NCBI RefSeq assembly: GCF_006442975.2
Contig: NZ_CP083954.1
Span: 682,001 to 746,000 of the forward strand
Length of the DNA stretch: 64,000 nt
Reading direction: 5' to 3'
Source: Mesorhizobium sp. B2-1-1
Lineage (GTDB): Bacteria; Pseudomonadota; Alphaproteobacteria; Rhizobiales; Rhizobiaceae
The translations under genes were made by a program, and so were the position numbers. How positions within the stretch are numbered: position 1 is the stretch's first letter; every line of letters begins with the position of its first letter. Positions 56,230-64,000 of this stretch are shown here, in pieces. The notes under the pieces were generated by a model, which was given only the letters and a program-made list of their open reading frames with translations, ran no database searches and was not told the DNA's origin.

Positions 56230-57210
56230 TCAAGCGGCAGCAGCCATGATCTTGGCATAGGCGTCGAAATCGACATTGCCGCCAGACAGCACCACGGCCA
56301 CGCATTTGCCGGCCAAGTCGATCCTGCCCGACGAGAGCGCGGCGAGCCCGACGCAGCCGCCGGGCTCCACGACGAGCTTGAGATGGGCCATGGCGTCGCG
56401 CATGGCCTGCTTCGTCGCCTCCTCCGAGACGGCAATCCCGCCGGCCAGCGTCCTGCGATTGATCTCGAAAGTGAGCGCGCCCGGCTCGGCGACGAGAAGT
56501 GAATCGCAGATCGAGGTGTGGCCGGGCTCATTCGCTACCCTGGTGCCCTTGGCCAGCGACCGGCTGGTGTCGTCGAAAAATTCCGGCTCTGCCGCCCAGA
56601 CGGCGGTGGCGGGCGAACCGTCCTTGACCGCGATCGAAATCCCGCTGCTCAGCCCGCCGCCGCCACAGGGAACGATGACGGCGTCGAGGCTCACGCCAAG
56701 CGCCTTGGCCTGACGCAGCAGTTCGAGGCCGATCGTGCCCTGGCCGGCGATGATGGCGGGATCGTCATAGGGCGGCACCAGGACCATGCCCTTCTCCACG
56801 TAAGGCCGCACCACGGCCACGCGGTCTTCGCGGACGCGATCGAAGGCGACCACTTCGGCGCCCATCTTGCGGACATTGCCGATCTTCATGGCCGGTGCGT
56901 CCGACGGCATGGCGATGACCGCCCTGACGCCGAACATGGCGGCGGAAGCGGCAACGCCTTGCGCATGATTGCCCGAGGAAAAGGCGACCACGCCGCGGCC
57001 ACGCTCCTCGGCCGATAGCGAGGACAGCTTGTTGTAGGCGCCGCGGAACTTGAACGAGCCGGTACGCTGCAGCGTTTCCGGCTTGAACAGGATGCGGCCG
57101 CCGAAGCGGCTGTTGAGCTCGGGCGATTCGATCAGCGGCGTCTCGACGATAAGGCCGGAGAGCCGGGCGGCGGCGGCGTGGATATCGGCGATGCCGGGAG
57201 GCGTGGTCAT
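56230..57210 (-). CDS. Threonine/serine dehydratase-like PLP enzyme
   Basis: ATG 57210 (AGGA seven bases before) gives 326 residues. It is a fold-type II PLP enzyme: GSFKFRGA holds the PLP lysine (K54), SSGNHAQG is the substrate loop, and PCGGGGLSSG binds phosphate. There is no C-terminal ACT domain, so it is the catabolic or serine-racemase-like type and not feedback-regulated IlvA. It deaminates threonine or serine, or racemises serine or hydroxyaspartate. It is monocistronic. Confidence 0.88.
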   Translation of the reverse strand: MTTPPGIADIHAAAARLSGLIVETPLIESPELNSRFGGRILFKPETLQRTGSFKFRGAYNKLSSLSAEERGRGVVAFSSGNHAQGVAASAAMFGVRAVIAMPSDAPAMKIGNVRKMGAEVVAFDRVREDRVAVVRPYVEKGMVLVPPYDDPAIIAGQGTIGLELLRQAKALGVSLDAVIVPCGGGGLSSGISIAVKDGSPATAVWAAEPEFFDDTSRSLAKGTRVANEPGHTSICDSLLVAEPGALTFEINRRTLAGGIAVSEEATKQAMRDAMAHLKLVVEPGGCVGLAALSSGRIDLAGKCVAVVLSGGNVDFDAYAKIMAAAA

Positions 57211-57357
57211 GGCGGGTCCTGTAAGATGTGGTCCGGCCATGGTGCACGCAAAGGGCCGCGCGAGGCCAACAAAAAAATGTAACCCTCACAAGGTTTGAGA
57301 TCACGACGGCCGGCAGTGCTGGCAGTCACCTGCCTGCCGGTCCGTCCAGTTCAACCC

Positions 57358-57681
57358 TCACCCCAACAACGTCCGCTGCCGCTTGTTGCCGCCGGCCTTG
57401 CGCCAGGCGTTGAAGCGATGGGTGGCGGCGGCAAAGGAAATCTTCATCTGCTGGGAGACCGAATAGCGCGACTTGCCTTCGTCGAACATGCGGTAGCAGC
57501 ACTCGACGCCTTCCTCGGTCAGCTTGCCGTCGAGGGTCTTGTTGTGCGGGTTGGCGGGATCGAACTTCTCGATCTGCTGCTCGACCAGACCTTTCAGGCG
57601 CTGCAGATCGGCCTCGATGCTGGCTATGAGGTCGAGGACGGGTTTCGGGTCGAAGTGATGGGCGTCCGGCTTTGCAGTCAT
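57358..57681 (-). CDS. Conserved-looking hypothetical protein
   Basis: The protein has 107 residues, soluble and charged. The first half is a coiled-coil-like helix (VLDLIASIEADLQRLKGLVEQQIEKF). The second half (ECCYRMFDEGKSRYSVSQQMKISFAAATHRFNAWRKAGG) resembles a helix-turn-helix with basic end, so DNA or RNA binding is possible. No family is recognised. It sits divergent to mbfA with 177 bases between the starts. Confidence 0.65.
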   Translation of the reverse strand: MTAKPDAHHFDPKPVLDLIASIEADLQRLKGLVEQQIEKFDPANPHNKTLDGKLTEEGVECCYRMFDEGKSRYSVSQQMKISFAAATHRFNAWRKAGGNKRQRTLLG

Positions 57682-57822
57682 CGGCGGCTTCCTCGGTTGT
57701 TGGCTTGAGTTTGGTCATATAAGTGAACATTTGCCGATAATGAAGAGGCGGCGCCGAATGGCGGCTTCAACAAATCTTGACCACTGCCCAGGCGCACGAT
57801 TGACCGATGCGGCAGCAAACTT

Positions 57823-57845
57823 TAGTTTAGAACAATTCTAAACTA
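57823..57845 (+). promoter_or_regulatory. Irr-binding iron control element (ICE) upstream of mbfA
   Basis: TAGTTTAGAA-CAA-TTCTAAACTA is a perfect 10-bp inverted repeat around three bases. It matches the TTTAGAA-N3-TTCTAAA type Irr box of rhizobia. It lies 13 bases before the mbfA start, a typical position for repression by Irr in low iron. Confidence 0.85.
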
Positions 57846-57858
57846 GGGTGATTTCCTC

Positions 57859-58842
57859 ATGCTTTCCCGTGTTTTCGGCTTCGGCCGCCGCTCCTTCGAT
57901 TCGCTCTCCGAACAGGAGATCCTGGCGCTTGCCATCTCGTCGGAAGAAGACGACGGGCGCATCTATCGCGCCTATGCGGATGGGCTGGCGGAGGATTTTC
58001 CGCAATCGGCCAAGATGTTCGAGGACATGGCCGAGGAGGAGGACGGTCATCGCGACGCGCTGATCGAGCTTTTCCGCAGGCGTTTCGGGGAGCGCATTCC
58101 GCTGATCCGGCGCGAGCATGTGAAGGGCTATTACGAGCGCAAGCCCGACTGGCTGGTCAAGCCGCTCGGCATCGAGCAGGTACGCCGCCAGGCCGAGGCG
58201 ATGGAGCGGCAGGCCTATCTGTTCTATGTCGAGGCGGCCAGGCGCACCACCGATGCCTCGACCAGAAAGCTGCTCGACGAACTGGCGGCGGCGGAACAGA
58301 GCCATGAGAGCATGGCGCAGCGGCTGGAGCAGCAGCACGTGCCGGGCACCGTGAAGGTCGAGGAGGCGACGGCCGAGCAGCGCCAGTTCATCCTCACCTA
58401 TGTGCAGCCGGGACTGGCCGGACTGATGGACGGCTCGGTATCGACGCTGGCGCCGATCTTCGCCGCCGCCTTTGCCACGCATGACACGTGGCAGACGCTT
58501 CTCGTCGGCCTCGCCGCCTCGATCGGCGCCGGCATCTCGATGGGCTTCACCGAGGTCGCCTCCGACGACGGCAAGCTGTCGGGTCGGGGTTCGCCGGTCA
58601 AGCGCGGCCTGACCGTGGGCATCATGACGACGCTCGGCGGCCTCGGCCATGCGCTGCCCTACCTGATCCCGCATTTCTGGACGGCGACAGCGGTTGCCGC
58701 CGTGGTGGTGTTCTTCGAACTCTGGGCCATCGCCTTCGTCCAGAACCGCTACATGCAGACACCCTTCCTGCGCGCCGCCTTCCAGGTGGTGCTCGGCGGC
58801 GCGCTGGTGTTCGCGGCGGGCGTGCTGATCGGGAACGCATAG
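57859..58842 (+). CDS. mbfA: Membrane-bound ferritin A, erythrin-VIT iron exporter
   Basis: The protein has 327 residues. The N-terminal di-iron erythrin domain (about 15-160) carries the E-x-x-H pairs, with EEEDGHRDAL (59-68) and AAEQSHESM near 145. The C-terminal half is a CCC1/VIT-type membrane domain with about five helices (LAGLMDGSVSTLAPIFAAAF, ASIGAGISMGFTE). In Agrobacterium and Bradyrhizobium MbfA exports iron and protects against iron and peroxide stress, and Irr represses it. The ICE box directly upstream supports that same control here. Confidence 0.95.
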   Translation: MLSRVFGFGRRSFDSLSEQEILALAISSEEDDGRIYRAYADGLAEDFPQSAKMFEDMAEEEDGHRDALIELFRRRFGERIPLIRREHVKGYYERKPDWLVKPLGIEQVRRQAEAMERQAYLFYVEAARRTTDASTRKLLDELAAAEQSHESMAQRLEQQHVPGTVKVEEATAEQRQFILTYVQPGLAGLMDGSVSTLAPIFAAAFATHDTWQTLLVGLAASIGAGISMGFTEVASDDGKLSGRGSPVKRGLTVGIMTTLGGLGHALPYLIPHFWTATAVAAVVVFFELWAIAFVQNRYMQTPFLRAAFQVVLGGALVFAAGVLIGNA

Positions 58843-58878
58843 GGTTCATCCTTCTCCCCTTGTGGAGAAGGATGAACC
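58843..58878. terminator. 15-bp perfect hairpin between mbfA and the ABM gene
   Basis: GGTTCATCCTTCTCC (58843-58857) pairs with GGAGAAGGATGAACC (58864-58878) around CCTTGT. It starts right after the mbfA stop and ends just before the converging gene's stop, so it may terminate both. Its core CTTCTCC...GGAGAAGG equals the palindrome split by the IS5 element. Confidence 0.7.
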
Positions 58879-58884
58879 TGCCGA

Positions 58885-59229
58885 TTAGCCGTTCACGGCC
58901 CGGCTATCCACCGGCGCCTGTTGCCTTTCACTCAAGCCATAATCGCGCACGACGTGCGCGATGCGCAGGCGGTAGTCGGCAAAGATGCCGCCGCGCCCGG
59001 CCTGCTGCGCCTGCCGGTGTTCTTGCGTGTTGCGCCAGGCCTTCACCGCATCCTCGTCGCGCCAGAACGATAGTGACAGGATGCGGTCCGGATTGGCGAG
59101 GCTCTGGAAGCGCTCGACCGAGATGAAGCCATCGATGCCTTCAAGCAGCGGCCGCAACTGGGCGGCGATGCCCAGATAGGCGTCGCGCCTGCCCGCGGCC
59201 GGCTCGACCTCGAAGATGACGGCGATCAC
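58885..59229 (-). CDS. Antibiotic biosynthesis monooxygenase (ABM) domain protein
   Basis: The protein has 114 residues. The dimeric alpha/beta-barrel ABM pattern is visible: IAVIFEVEPA near the start, FISVERFQSLANPDRILSLSFW in the middle, and AWRNTQEHRQAQQAG. Members are small cofactor-free oxygenases or haem-type proteins. The actual substrate is unknown. Its start overlaps the NIPSNAP stop (ATGA), so the two are coupled. Confidence 0.85.
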   Translation of the reverse strand: MIAVIFEVEPAAGRRDAYLGIAAQLRPLLEGIDGFISVERFQSLANPDRILSLSFWRDEDAVKAWRNTQEHRQAQQAGRGGIFADYRLRIAHVVRDYGLSERQQAPVDSRAVNG

Positions 59230-59558
59230 GGCAGCACCAGCTTCGCGTGCGGGCCGGACGCCAGTTTCAGGAACATGCGGTCCTCCTTGAGGATGAATTT
59301 TTCACGGCGGGCGAATTCGTAGTTTGCCTTGCCGGCCGGGTCGGCGGCAAGCCGGGCCCTATAGGCTTCATAGGCGGCCAGGCTTTCTATGTTGTAGGCC
59401 GCATAGGCGGTCGTGGCCGAGCCTTCATGCGGCGCGTAGTAGCCGATCAGGTCGGCGCCGCAGCGCGGAATGGCCTGGCCCCAGTTGCGGGCATATTCCT
59501 CGAACGCGGCCTTGCCGAACGGATCGATCTCGTAGCGGATGAAGCAGGTGATGGTCAT
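59226..59558 (-). CDS. NIPSNAP-family protein
   Basis: ATG 59558 (GGAG seven bases upstream) gives 110 residues. The protein starts ITCFIRYEIDPFG and has the ferredoxin-like NIPSNAP pattern (FEEYARNWGQAIPRCGADLIGYY, then AAYNIESLAAYEAYRARL). Its function is unknown; the fold is related to ABM, so the operon encodes two dimeric alpha/beta-barrel proteins. It is divergent from the ArsR gene, which probably controls it. Confidence 0.83.
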   Translation of the reverse strand: MTITCFIRYEIDPFGKAAFEEYARNWGQAIPRCGADLIGYYAPHEGSATTAYAAYNIESLAAYEAYRARLAADPAGKANYEFARREKFILKEDRMFLKLASGPHAKLVLP

Positions 59559-59719
59559 TCCGGTCTCCCTGAGTTGACGCACAGATAATTCGATCTCTGT
59601 CGAAACGTCGCCTACGCCGGTGTGCTAAGCAGTTTCCTGTCAGGAGCATCGTCAGCGCTCCTTGAGCTCAGCGAAGGATAGTGATTATCTGGCGAGAATG
59701 CTTCGATAGGGATGAAACT

Positions 59720-60394
59720 ATGCGCGAAGGACCCGACATTGCCCGCATCGCCAGCCTGATCGGCGACCCGGCCCGCGCCAACATGCTCAACGCATTGATG
59801 GGCGGCACGGCGCTGACGGCAAGCGAACTGGCGCTCGAGGCCGGCGTATCGATGCCGACCGCCTCCTCGCATCTGTCGAAACTGATGGAAGGCGGGCTGC
59901 TGACCGTGGCAAGCCAGGGCCGGCATCGCTATTACGGGCTCGCCGGGCCGCAGGTGGCTGAAATGATCGAAGCCATCGCCGGCGTCGCCGAAACCATCGG
60001 CCCCAGGCGCGTGCGGCCGGGCCCTCGCGACGGGGCGATGCGCGTGGCGCGCGTCTGCTACGATCATCTTGCCGGCGAGCAGGCGGTGGCGATGCTCGAC
60101 CGCCTCATCGACCGGAGGCTGCTGCTGCGAGACCGCGGCGAAATCCGCTTGGCGCCTTCGGCCGCCTCGCATTTCGCGGCGATGGGCATCGATGTGGAGG
60201 CAAAGGCCCGGCGGCCGGTGTGCCGCGCCTGCCTCGACTGGAGCGTACGGCGCTCGCATCTCGCCGGCACGCTGGGCGCCGCCATCCTCGACAAGATCCT
60301 CACCGAGAAATGGGCGCGCCGGGAGAAGGACAGCCGCGCCGTGATTTTTTCGCCGCCCGGCAAACAGGCGTTCGAGAAGGTGTTTTTGGCTTGA
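59720..60394 (+). CDS. ArsR-family transcriptional regulator
   Basis: ATG 59720 (AGGG upstream) gives 224 residues. The winged helix is clear: ASLIGDPARANMLNALMGG, then ALTASELALEAGVSMPTASSHLSKL and GGLLTVASQGRHRYYGLAG. It is about twice the usual ArsR length. The extra C-terminal half holds a C-R-A-C motif (residues near 174), a possible metal or redox sensor. It is divergent from the NIPSNAP-ABM pair over 161 bases. A weak inverted repeat TTCGA-N6-TCGAA (59589-59604) lies between them. Confidence 0.88.
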   Translation: MREGPDIARIASLIGDPARANMLNALMGGTALTASELALEAGVSMPTASSHLSKLMEGGLLTVASQGRHRYYGLAGPQVAEMIEAIAGVAETIGPRRVRPGPRDGAMRVARVCYDHLAGEQAVAMLDRLIDRRLLLRDRGEIRLAPSAASHFAAMGIDVEAKARRPVCRACLDWSVRRSHLAGTLGAAILDKILTEKWARREKDSRAVIFSPPGKQAFEKVFLA

Positions 60395-60472
60395 GCTATC
60401 GGCGCTGTTGCCAGCATCGATTCGCCGGCGGGACAGGCGCGAAGGATCGCCGCGCTGCAAATGCGGGCAGGA

Positions 60473-62986
60473 TTACCCCCGCTTCAACACCTTCCCCTTC
60501 TTGAAGAAATCCTTCCACGGATCGGCTTCCGCGAGTTGCTTCAGCGTCGTCTTGTCGCCGATGGGGAATGCGTTCGGCGGCAGGCCGGCTTCGATCTCGG
60601 CCCAGGTCACCGGCATCGACACCGTGGCACCCTTCTTGGCCCGCGACGAGTAGGGCGCCACCGTGGTCGCGCCGCTGCCATTGCGCAGATAGTCGACGAA
60701 TATCTTGCCGGTGCGCGCCTTCTTGGACAGCGTCGCGGTGTAGCGGTCGGGCGCGCCCTGTTCCAGCGCGCGCGCGAAATCATGGGCGAAGCCTTTCACC
60801 TCCTCCCAGTTGGCCGACGGCTTCAGCGGCACGACGATATGAAAGCCCTTGCCACCCGACGTCTTGACGAAATTGGGCAGCGACAGCTCGTCAAGCTTGC
60901 CTCTTATGTCGAGTGCCGCCGCCCGCACCGCCTTCACGTCGACGCCTTCATCGGGGTCGAGATCGAAGACGATCTGGTCGGGACGTTCGAGCTCGTCGAT
61001 GGTGCAACCCCAGATGTGGATCTCGACCACGCCGAGCTGGACAAGTGCCGCGATGCCGTCGAAGTCACGGATGAACAGGATTTCCTCGCCATCCGTGGGA
61101 TCCCTCGTCTTCTCGATCTTGTCATGCATGCCGGGCGAGGCATGCTTCTGGAAGAAGCGCTGGCCGCCGACACCATCAGGGGCCCTGACCAGGCTGAGCG
61201 GGCGGTTGACCACGAATTGTTTCATGCGCGGCCACACCAGCGCGTAATGATCGAGCAGCCCCTGCTTGGATATTTTTTCGTCGGGCCACAGCAGCTTTTC
61301 TGGGTGGGACAGCTTCACCGTGGTGGTTGCCGCCCTTGCCGGCGTTGCGCCGCTTGACGCCGGCTTGGCCCGGGCCGTGCTTTTGCCTGTCGGTGCCTTC
61401 GGCTTTTCCTGCACGACTTCCTCCGCCGGCTTGTCTTCGCGCAGCCCCTGGAACGAGGCGTGGCGTACTATACGGTCGGAGGTCCAACTGCGGAACTCCA
61501 CTTCGCCGACAAGCTCCGGCTTCACCCAGACCAGGCCCTTGCCCCTCGGCACGGCCTTGTCGAAGGGCGACGACTTCGTTTGCAGCGCATCGAGCTTCTT
61601 CTTCAGGGCATTGGCGCCGCCGGTCGAGAAGCCGGTGCCGACGCGGCCGGCATAGTGCAGCTTGCCGGCCTCGAAATAGCCAAGCAGCAGCGAACGCAGC
61701 CCGCGCCCGGTCTTGTCGGACGGCAGGTAGCCGGCGATGACGAACTCCTGTCGCAGCGTGCATTTCGACTTCACCCAGGACGGCCCGCGCCCGCTGCGGT
61801 AGACCGCGTCGGCGCGCTTGGAGACGACGCCTTCCAGTCCCATGCGGCAGGCATGCTCAAGCATCACCTTGCCGGGCTCGGCGAAATGGTCGCTGAAGCG
61901 GACCGCCGAATCCTCCGGCTGGCTGGCCAGCAATTCCTGCAAGGCCTGCTTGCGCTCGACCAGCGGCTCGCGGCGCAGGTCCCGCCCATTCAGCCGCATC
62001 AGGTCGAAGACGTAGTAGATGAAGCGATCCGTGCGCTTCGCCGACAGGTCGGCCTGCAAAAGCGCGAAGGAAGAGACGCCGCTGTCGGCCAGCACCACGA
62101 TCTCGCCGTCGATGATGGCGTCGCTGCATTTCAATCCGGCGAGCTCGGCGACGATCGCGTCGCCGAATTTCTTCGTCCAGTCGAGGCCGGTGCGGGTGAG
62201 CAGCCGCACGTCCGTGCCGGCGATCTGCGTCTGCATGCGATAGCCGTCGAACTTCACCTCATGCAGCCAGTCCTCGCCCGGCGGCGCTTCCCGCTCGAGC
62301 GTGGCCAGTTGCGGCTCGATGAAGTCGAGGCGCTTTGCGTGTCCGGCCTTGGCTTGGGCGGCGGCCGGTTTGTTGGAGTGCCAGACCTTCGCCTTCTCCC
62401 CTTTCGCGGCCTTGCCCGCCCCGACCTCCTCGATCGTCAGGCCCGACTTCACCGATTTCGGCGCTTCCTCCAGAATATCCTCGCCTGGCCGGGCCGCGCC
62501 ATCGTCGGACTTGATCAGCAGCCAGTTGTCACGCTTCTCTCCGGGGCGCGGTCTCAGCCGCACCAGGTGCCAGCGGCCGTGCAGCTTGTGGCCGTTGAGC
62601 TCGAAGTTGATATGGCCCTTCTTCATCGCCTTGGCCGGATCGCCCTCGGGCACCCATGTGCCCTCGTCCCAGACGATGACCGAGCCGGCGCCATATTCGC
62701 CCTTGGGAATGGTGCCCTCGAACGGCGCATAGTCGATCGGATGGTCCTCGACATGCACGGCGAGCCGTTTCTCGTGCGGATCGAGGCTGGGCCCGCGCGT
62801 CACCGCCCAGCTCCACAGCACACCGGCATGTTCGAGGCGCAGGTCGTAATGCAGCCTGGTCGCGGCGTGCTTGTGGATGACGAAGATGCCGCCTGCCTCG
62901 CTCTTCTTGCCGCGGGCGACCTTGCCGGGGGGTTCGGCGGTTTTCCTGAAATCGCGCTTGGCGTGATATTGTTCGAGGCTAGCCAT
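60473..62986 (-). CDS. ligD: DNA ligase D (NHEJ), phosphoesterase-ligase-polymerase
   Basis: The protein has 837 residues with all three LigD modules. The 3'-phosphoesterase comes first (IHKHAATRLHYDLRLEH, about 37-53). The ATP-dependent ligase follows with its nucleotidyl lysine in EVKFDGYRMQ (K245). The primase-like polymerase starts near residue 555 (LSHPEKLLWPDE) and holds YYA-type core and late D-x-D motifs in FDLDPDEG. It processes and seals double-strand breaks with Ku. It lies 12 bases after ku, in one operon. Confidence 0.96.
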   Translation of the reverse strand: MASLEQYHAKRDFRKTAEPPGKVARGKKSEAGGIFVIHKHAATRLHYDLRLEHAGVLWSWAVTRGPSLDPHEKRLAVHVEDHPIDYAPFEGTIPKGEYGAGSVIVWDEGTWVPEGDPAKAMKKGHINFELNGHKLHGRWHLVRLRPRPGEKRDNWLLIKSDDGAARPGEDILEEAPKSVKSGLTIEEVGAGKAAKGEKAKVWHSNKPAAAQAKAGHAKRLDFIEPQLATLEREAPPGEDWLHEVKFDGYRMQTQIAGTDVRLLTRTGLDWTKKFGDAIVAELAGLKCSDAIIDGEIVVLADSGVSSFALLQADLSAKRTDRFIYYVFDLMRLNGRDLRREPLVERKQALQELLASQPEDSAVRFSDHFAEPGKVMLEHACRMGLEGVVSKRADAVYRSGRGPSWVKSKCTLRQEFVIAGYLPSDKTGRGLRSLLLGYFEAGKLHYAGRVGTGFSTGGANALKKKLDALQTKSSPFDKAVPRGKGLVWVKPELVGEVEFRSWTSDRIVRHASFQGLREDKPAEEVVQEKPKAPTGKSTARAKPASSGATPARAATTTVKLSHPEKLLWPDEKISKQGLLDHYALVWPRMKQFVVNRPLSLVRAPDGVGGQRFFQKHASPGMHDKIEKTRDPTDGEEILFIRDFDGIAALVQLGVVEIHIWGCTIDELERPDQIVFDLDPDEGVDVKAVRAAALDIRGKLDELSLPNFVKTSGGKGFHIVVPLKPSANWEEVKGFAHDFARALEQGAPDRYTATLSKKARTGKIFVDYLRNGSGATTVAPYSSRAKKGATVSMPVTWAEIEAGLPPNAFPIGDKTTLKQLAEADPWKDFFKKGKVLKRG

Positions 62987-62998
62987 CCCTTGATGTCC

Positions 62999-63877
62999 TC
63001 ACGCCGATTTGCGCTTGGGCGCGGCTTCTTTCGGCTTGCCGCGTTTGACCGCCGGTTTGGCTTTCGCGGAGGCCTTGCCGCGGCGTTCGCCCGATCCGCC
63101 GTCCGACGAAAGGCTCTTCTTCAGAGCGTCGAAAAGATTGACGACGTTGGACGGCTTGGGCGCCGCTTTGGCCTTCGGCGCCTTGCGGCCCGCCTTCTTG
63201 GCGCGGATCAGTTCGAGCAGCGCATCCTCATACTTGTCCTCGAATTTCGAGGGATCGAACTTCGCCTTCTTCTTGTCGATGATGAGCTCGGCCAGATCGG
63301 TCATCTCCTGATCCGTCTTTACCGATTCGATGTCGCCGAAGACGGTGTCCGGCTGGCGCACCGTGTTGTCGTATCGCAACGTCGTCAGCACCATGCCCTT
63401 GCCGAGCGGTTCGATGACCACGGGACGTTCGCGCCGATAGAGCACGATGCGCGCCAGACCCGCCATCTTCTTGCCGGCCATCGCGTCGCGGATGACGGCG
63501 AAAGCGTCCTGCGAGACCTTGTCGGCCGGCGCGACGTAATAGGGCGTATCGAGATAGATCTGCTCGATGGAGGATTTGTCGACAAAGCCGTCGAGGCTCA
63601 TCGTGTGCGAGGACTCGATCTGGATGGCCTCGATCTCGTCCTCTTCGATGTGGATGAACTTGCCATCGTCGTCCTCGTAGCCCTTTATCTCGTCGCCATC
63701 CTCAAGCGGCTTGCCGGTTTCGGCGTCGACATAGATCCGCTTCACCGTGTTGCCGGTCTCGCGGTTGAGGATGCGAAAAGAGACCTTCTCGGCATGGGTG
63801 ACGACATTGGTCAGTTCGATGGCGCAGGTGACCAGCGAAAGCTTCAGATAGCCTCTCCAGGCGGGACGCGGCGCCAT
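62999..63877 (-). CDS. ku: Ku protein (NHEJ end-binding)
   Basis: ATG 63877 (AGGAAA six bases upstream) gives 292 residues. The bacterial Ku core opens with WRGYLKLSLVTCAIELTN and contains KRIYVDAETGKPLEDG and VIEPLGKGMVLTTLRY. The Lys/Ala-rich tail (from about 245) binds DNA and recruits LigD. It is first in the ku-ligD operon. No second ku copy is in the window. Confidence 0.96.
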   Translation of the reverse strand: MAPRPAWRGYLKLSLVTCAIELTNVVTHAEKVSFRILNRETGNTVKRIYVDAETGKPLEDGDEIKGYEDDDGKFIHIEEDEIEAIQIESSHTMSLDGFVDKSSIEQIYLDTPYYVAPADKVSQDAFAVIRDAMAGKKMAGLARIVLYRRERPVVIEPLGKGMVLTTLRYDNTVRQPDTVFGDIESVKTDQEMTDLAELIIDKKKAKFDPSKFEDKYEDALLELIRAKKAGRKAPKAKAAPKPSNVVNLFDALKKSLSSDGGSGERRGKASAKAKPAVKRGKPKEAAPKRKSA

Positions 63878-64000
63878 GATGATTTCCTGTAGAGAAGGAC
63901 CTGGCTGGAACGGACGACGACCCCAACGGTTCCAATCCGGTCGAGCCAAGGCCGGCGCGATTGCCACCGGCCCCAACTCTTTCAGCCCCTATTCGGCGGC

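Noticed and set aside
61460-63892. 810-codon open frame antisense to ligD and ku
   Set aside because: It crosses two unmistakable genes (ligD, ku) and shows no domain; a high-GC antisense artefact.

Overview
The window looks like chromosome from a Mesorhizobium-like alphaproteobacterium (Rhizobiales/Phyllobacteriaceae). The grounds are high GC, rhizobial gene types (Irr-type iron box before mbfA, PhoX, DUF1236, DUF1223, CIO-type cydAB, ku-ligD) and several families of short palindromic intergenic repeats of the kind that litter Mesorhizobium genomes. The genus call is an inference from content; no ribosomal marker is present. Nearly all of the window is dense core or house-keeping sequence. 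One stretch at about 21.3-25.3 kb is clearly foreign.

Left part (1-18 kb). A hydantoinase-type gene is cut by the left edge. It is followed by a double-CDGSH iron-sulfur protein, two tandem cysteine-rich secreted paralogues, and a PLP decarboxylase plus cysteine-synthase pair. A fused BTAD/TolB-like/TPR regulator lies divergent to that pair. Next come a tiny membrane protein, a tRNA-Leu(CAG) with its terminator, and a minus-strand run glk - MsbA-like exporter - dapB - gpmA. Then follow a short cation-efflux protein, mepA, and a tight GST-queG-SDR operon. Two large inverted repeats separate that operon from uppP.

Middle (18-44 kb). uppP and an orphan peptide-type binding protein are followed by an IS5-family element that landed in the loop of a palindromic repeat. 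Next to it is an AT-richer, 802-residue SIR2-plus-P-loop protein, the best candidate for an under-described anti-phage or NAD-depleting system in the window. Beyond it are lepA, a lone TadE/G-like protein, DUF1223 and AMKPA-repeat secreted proteins, an exported MsrA, a large MscS channel, cydAB, an ABC-2 exporter pair, a DUF2156 protein, an FMO-like flavoprotein, a Tat-exported PhoX preceded by a PHO-box-like promoter, and an Asn/Gly-rich secreted protein followed by three consecutive hairpins.

Right part (44-64 kb). This holds a NarL-type two-component pair, a small DMT-like membrane protein, a PAP2 phosphatase, an Xre-SulP unit with a near-consensus promoter, an alkyladenine glycosylase, a CYTH-CHAD pair, and a divergent CecR-like regulator with a YbhGFSR-like efflux operon. 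The regulator gene starts just after a 26-bp perfect palindrome that overlaps its promoter. Then come DUF1236 under nested palindromes, a threonine dehydratase-like enzyme, and the iron exporter mbfA under a clear Irr/ICE box. An ArsR regulator stands opposite two small monooxygenase-type genes, and the two-gene NHEJ operon ku-ligD closes the window.

Many genes are translationally coupled by ATGA overlaps (dapB, queG-SDR, the ABC-2 pairs, HK-RR, CYTH-CHAD, TetR-HlyD-ABC-permease, NIPSNAP-ABM), which makes the operon calls robust.
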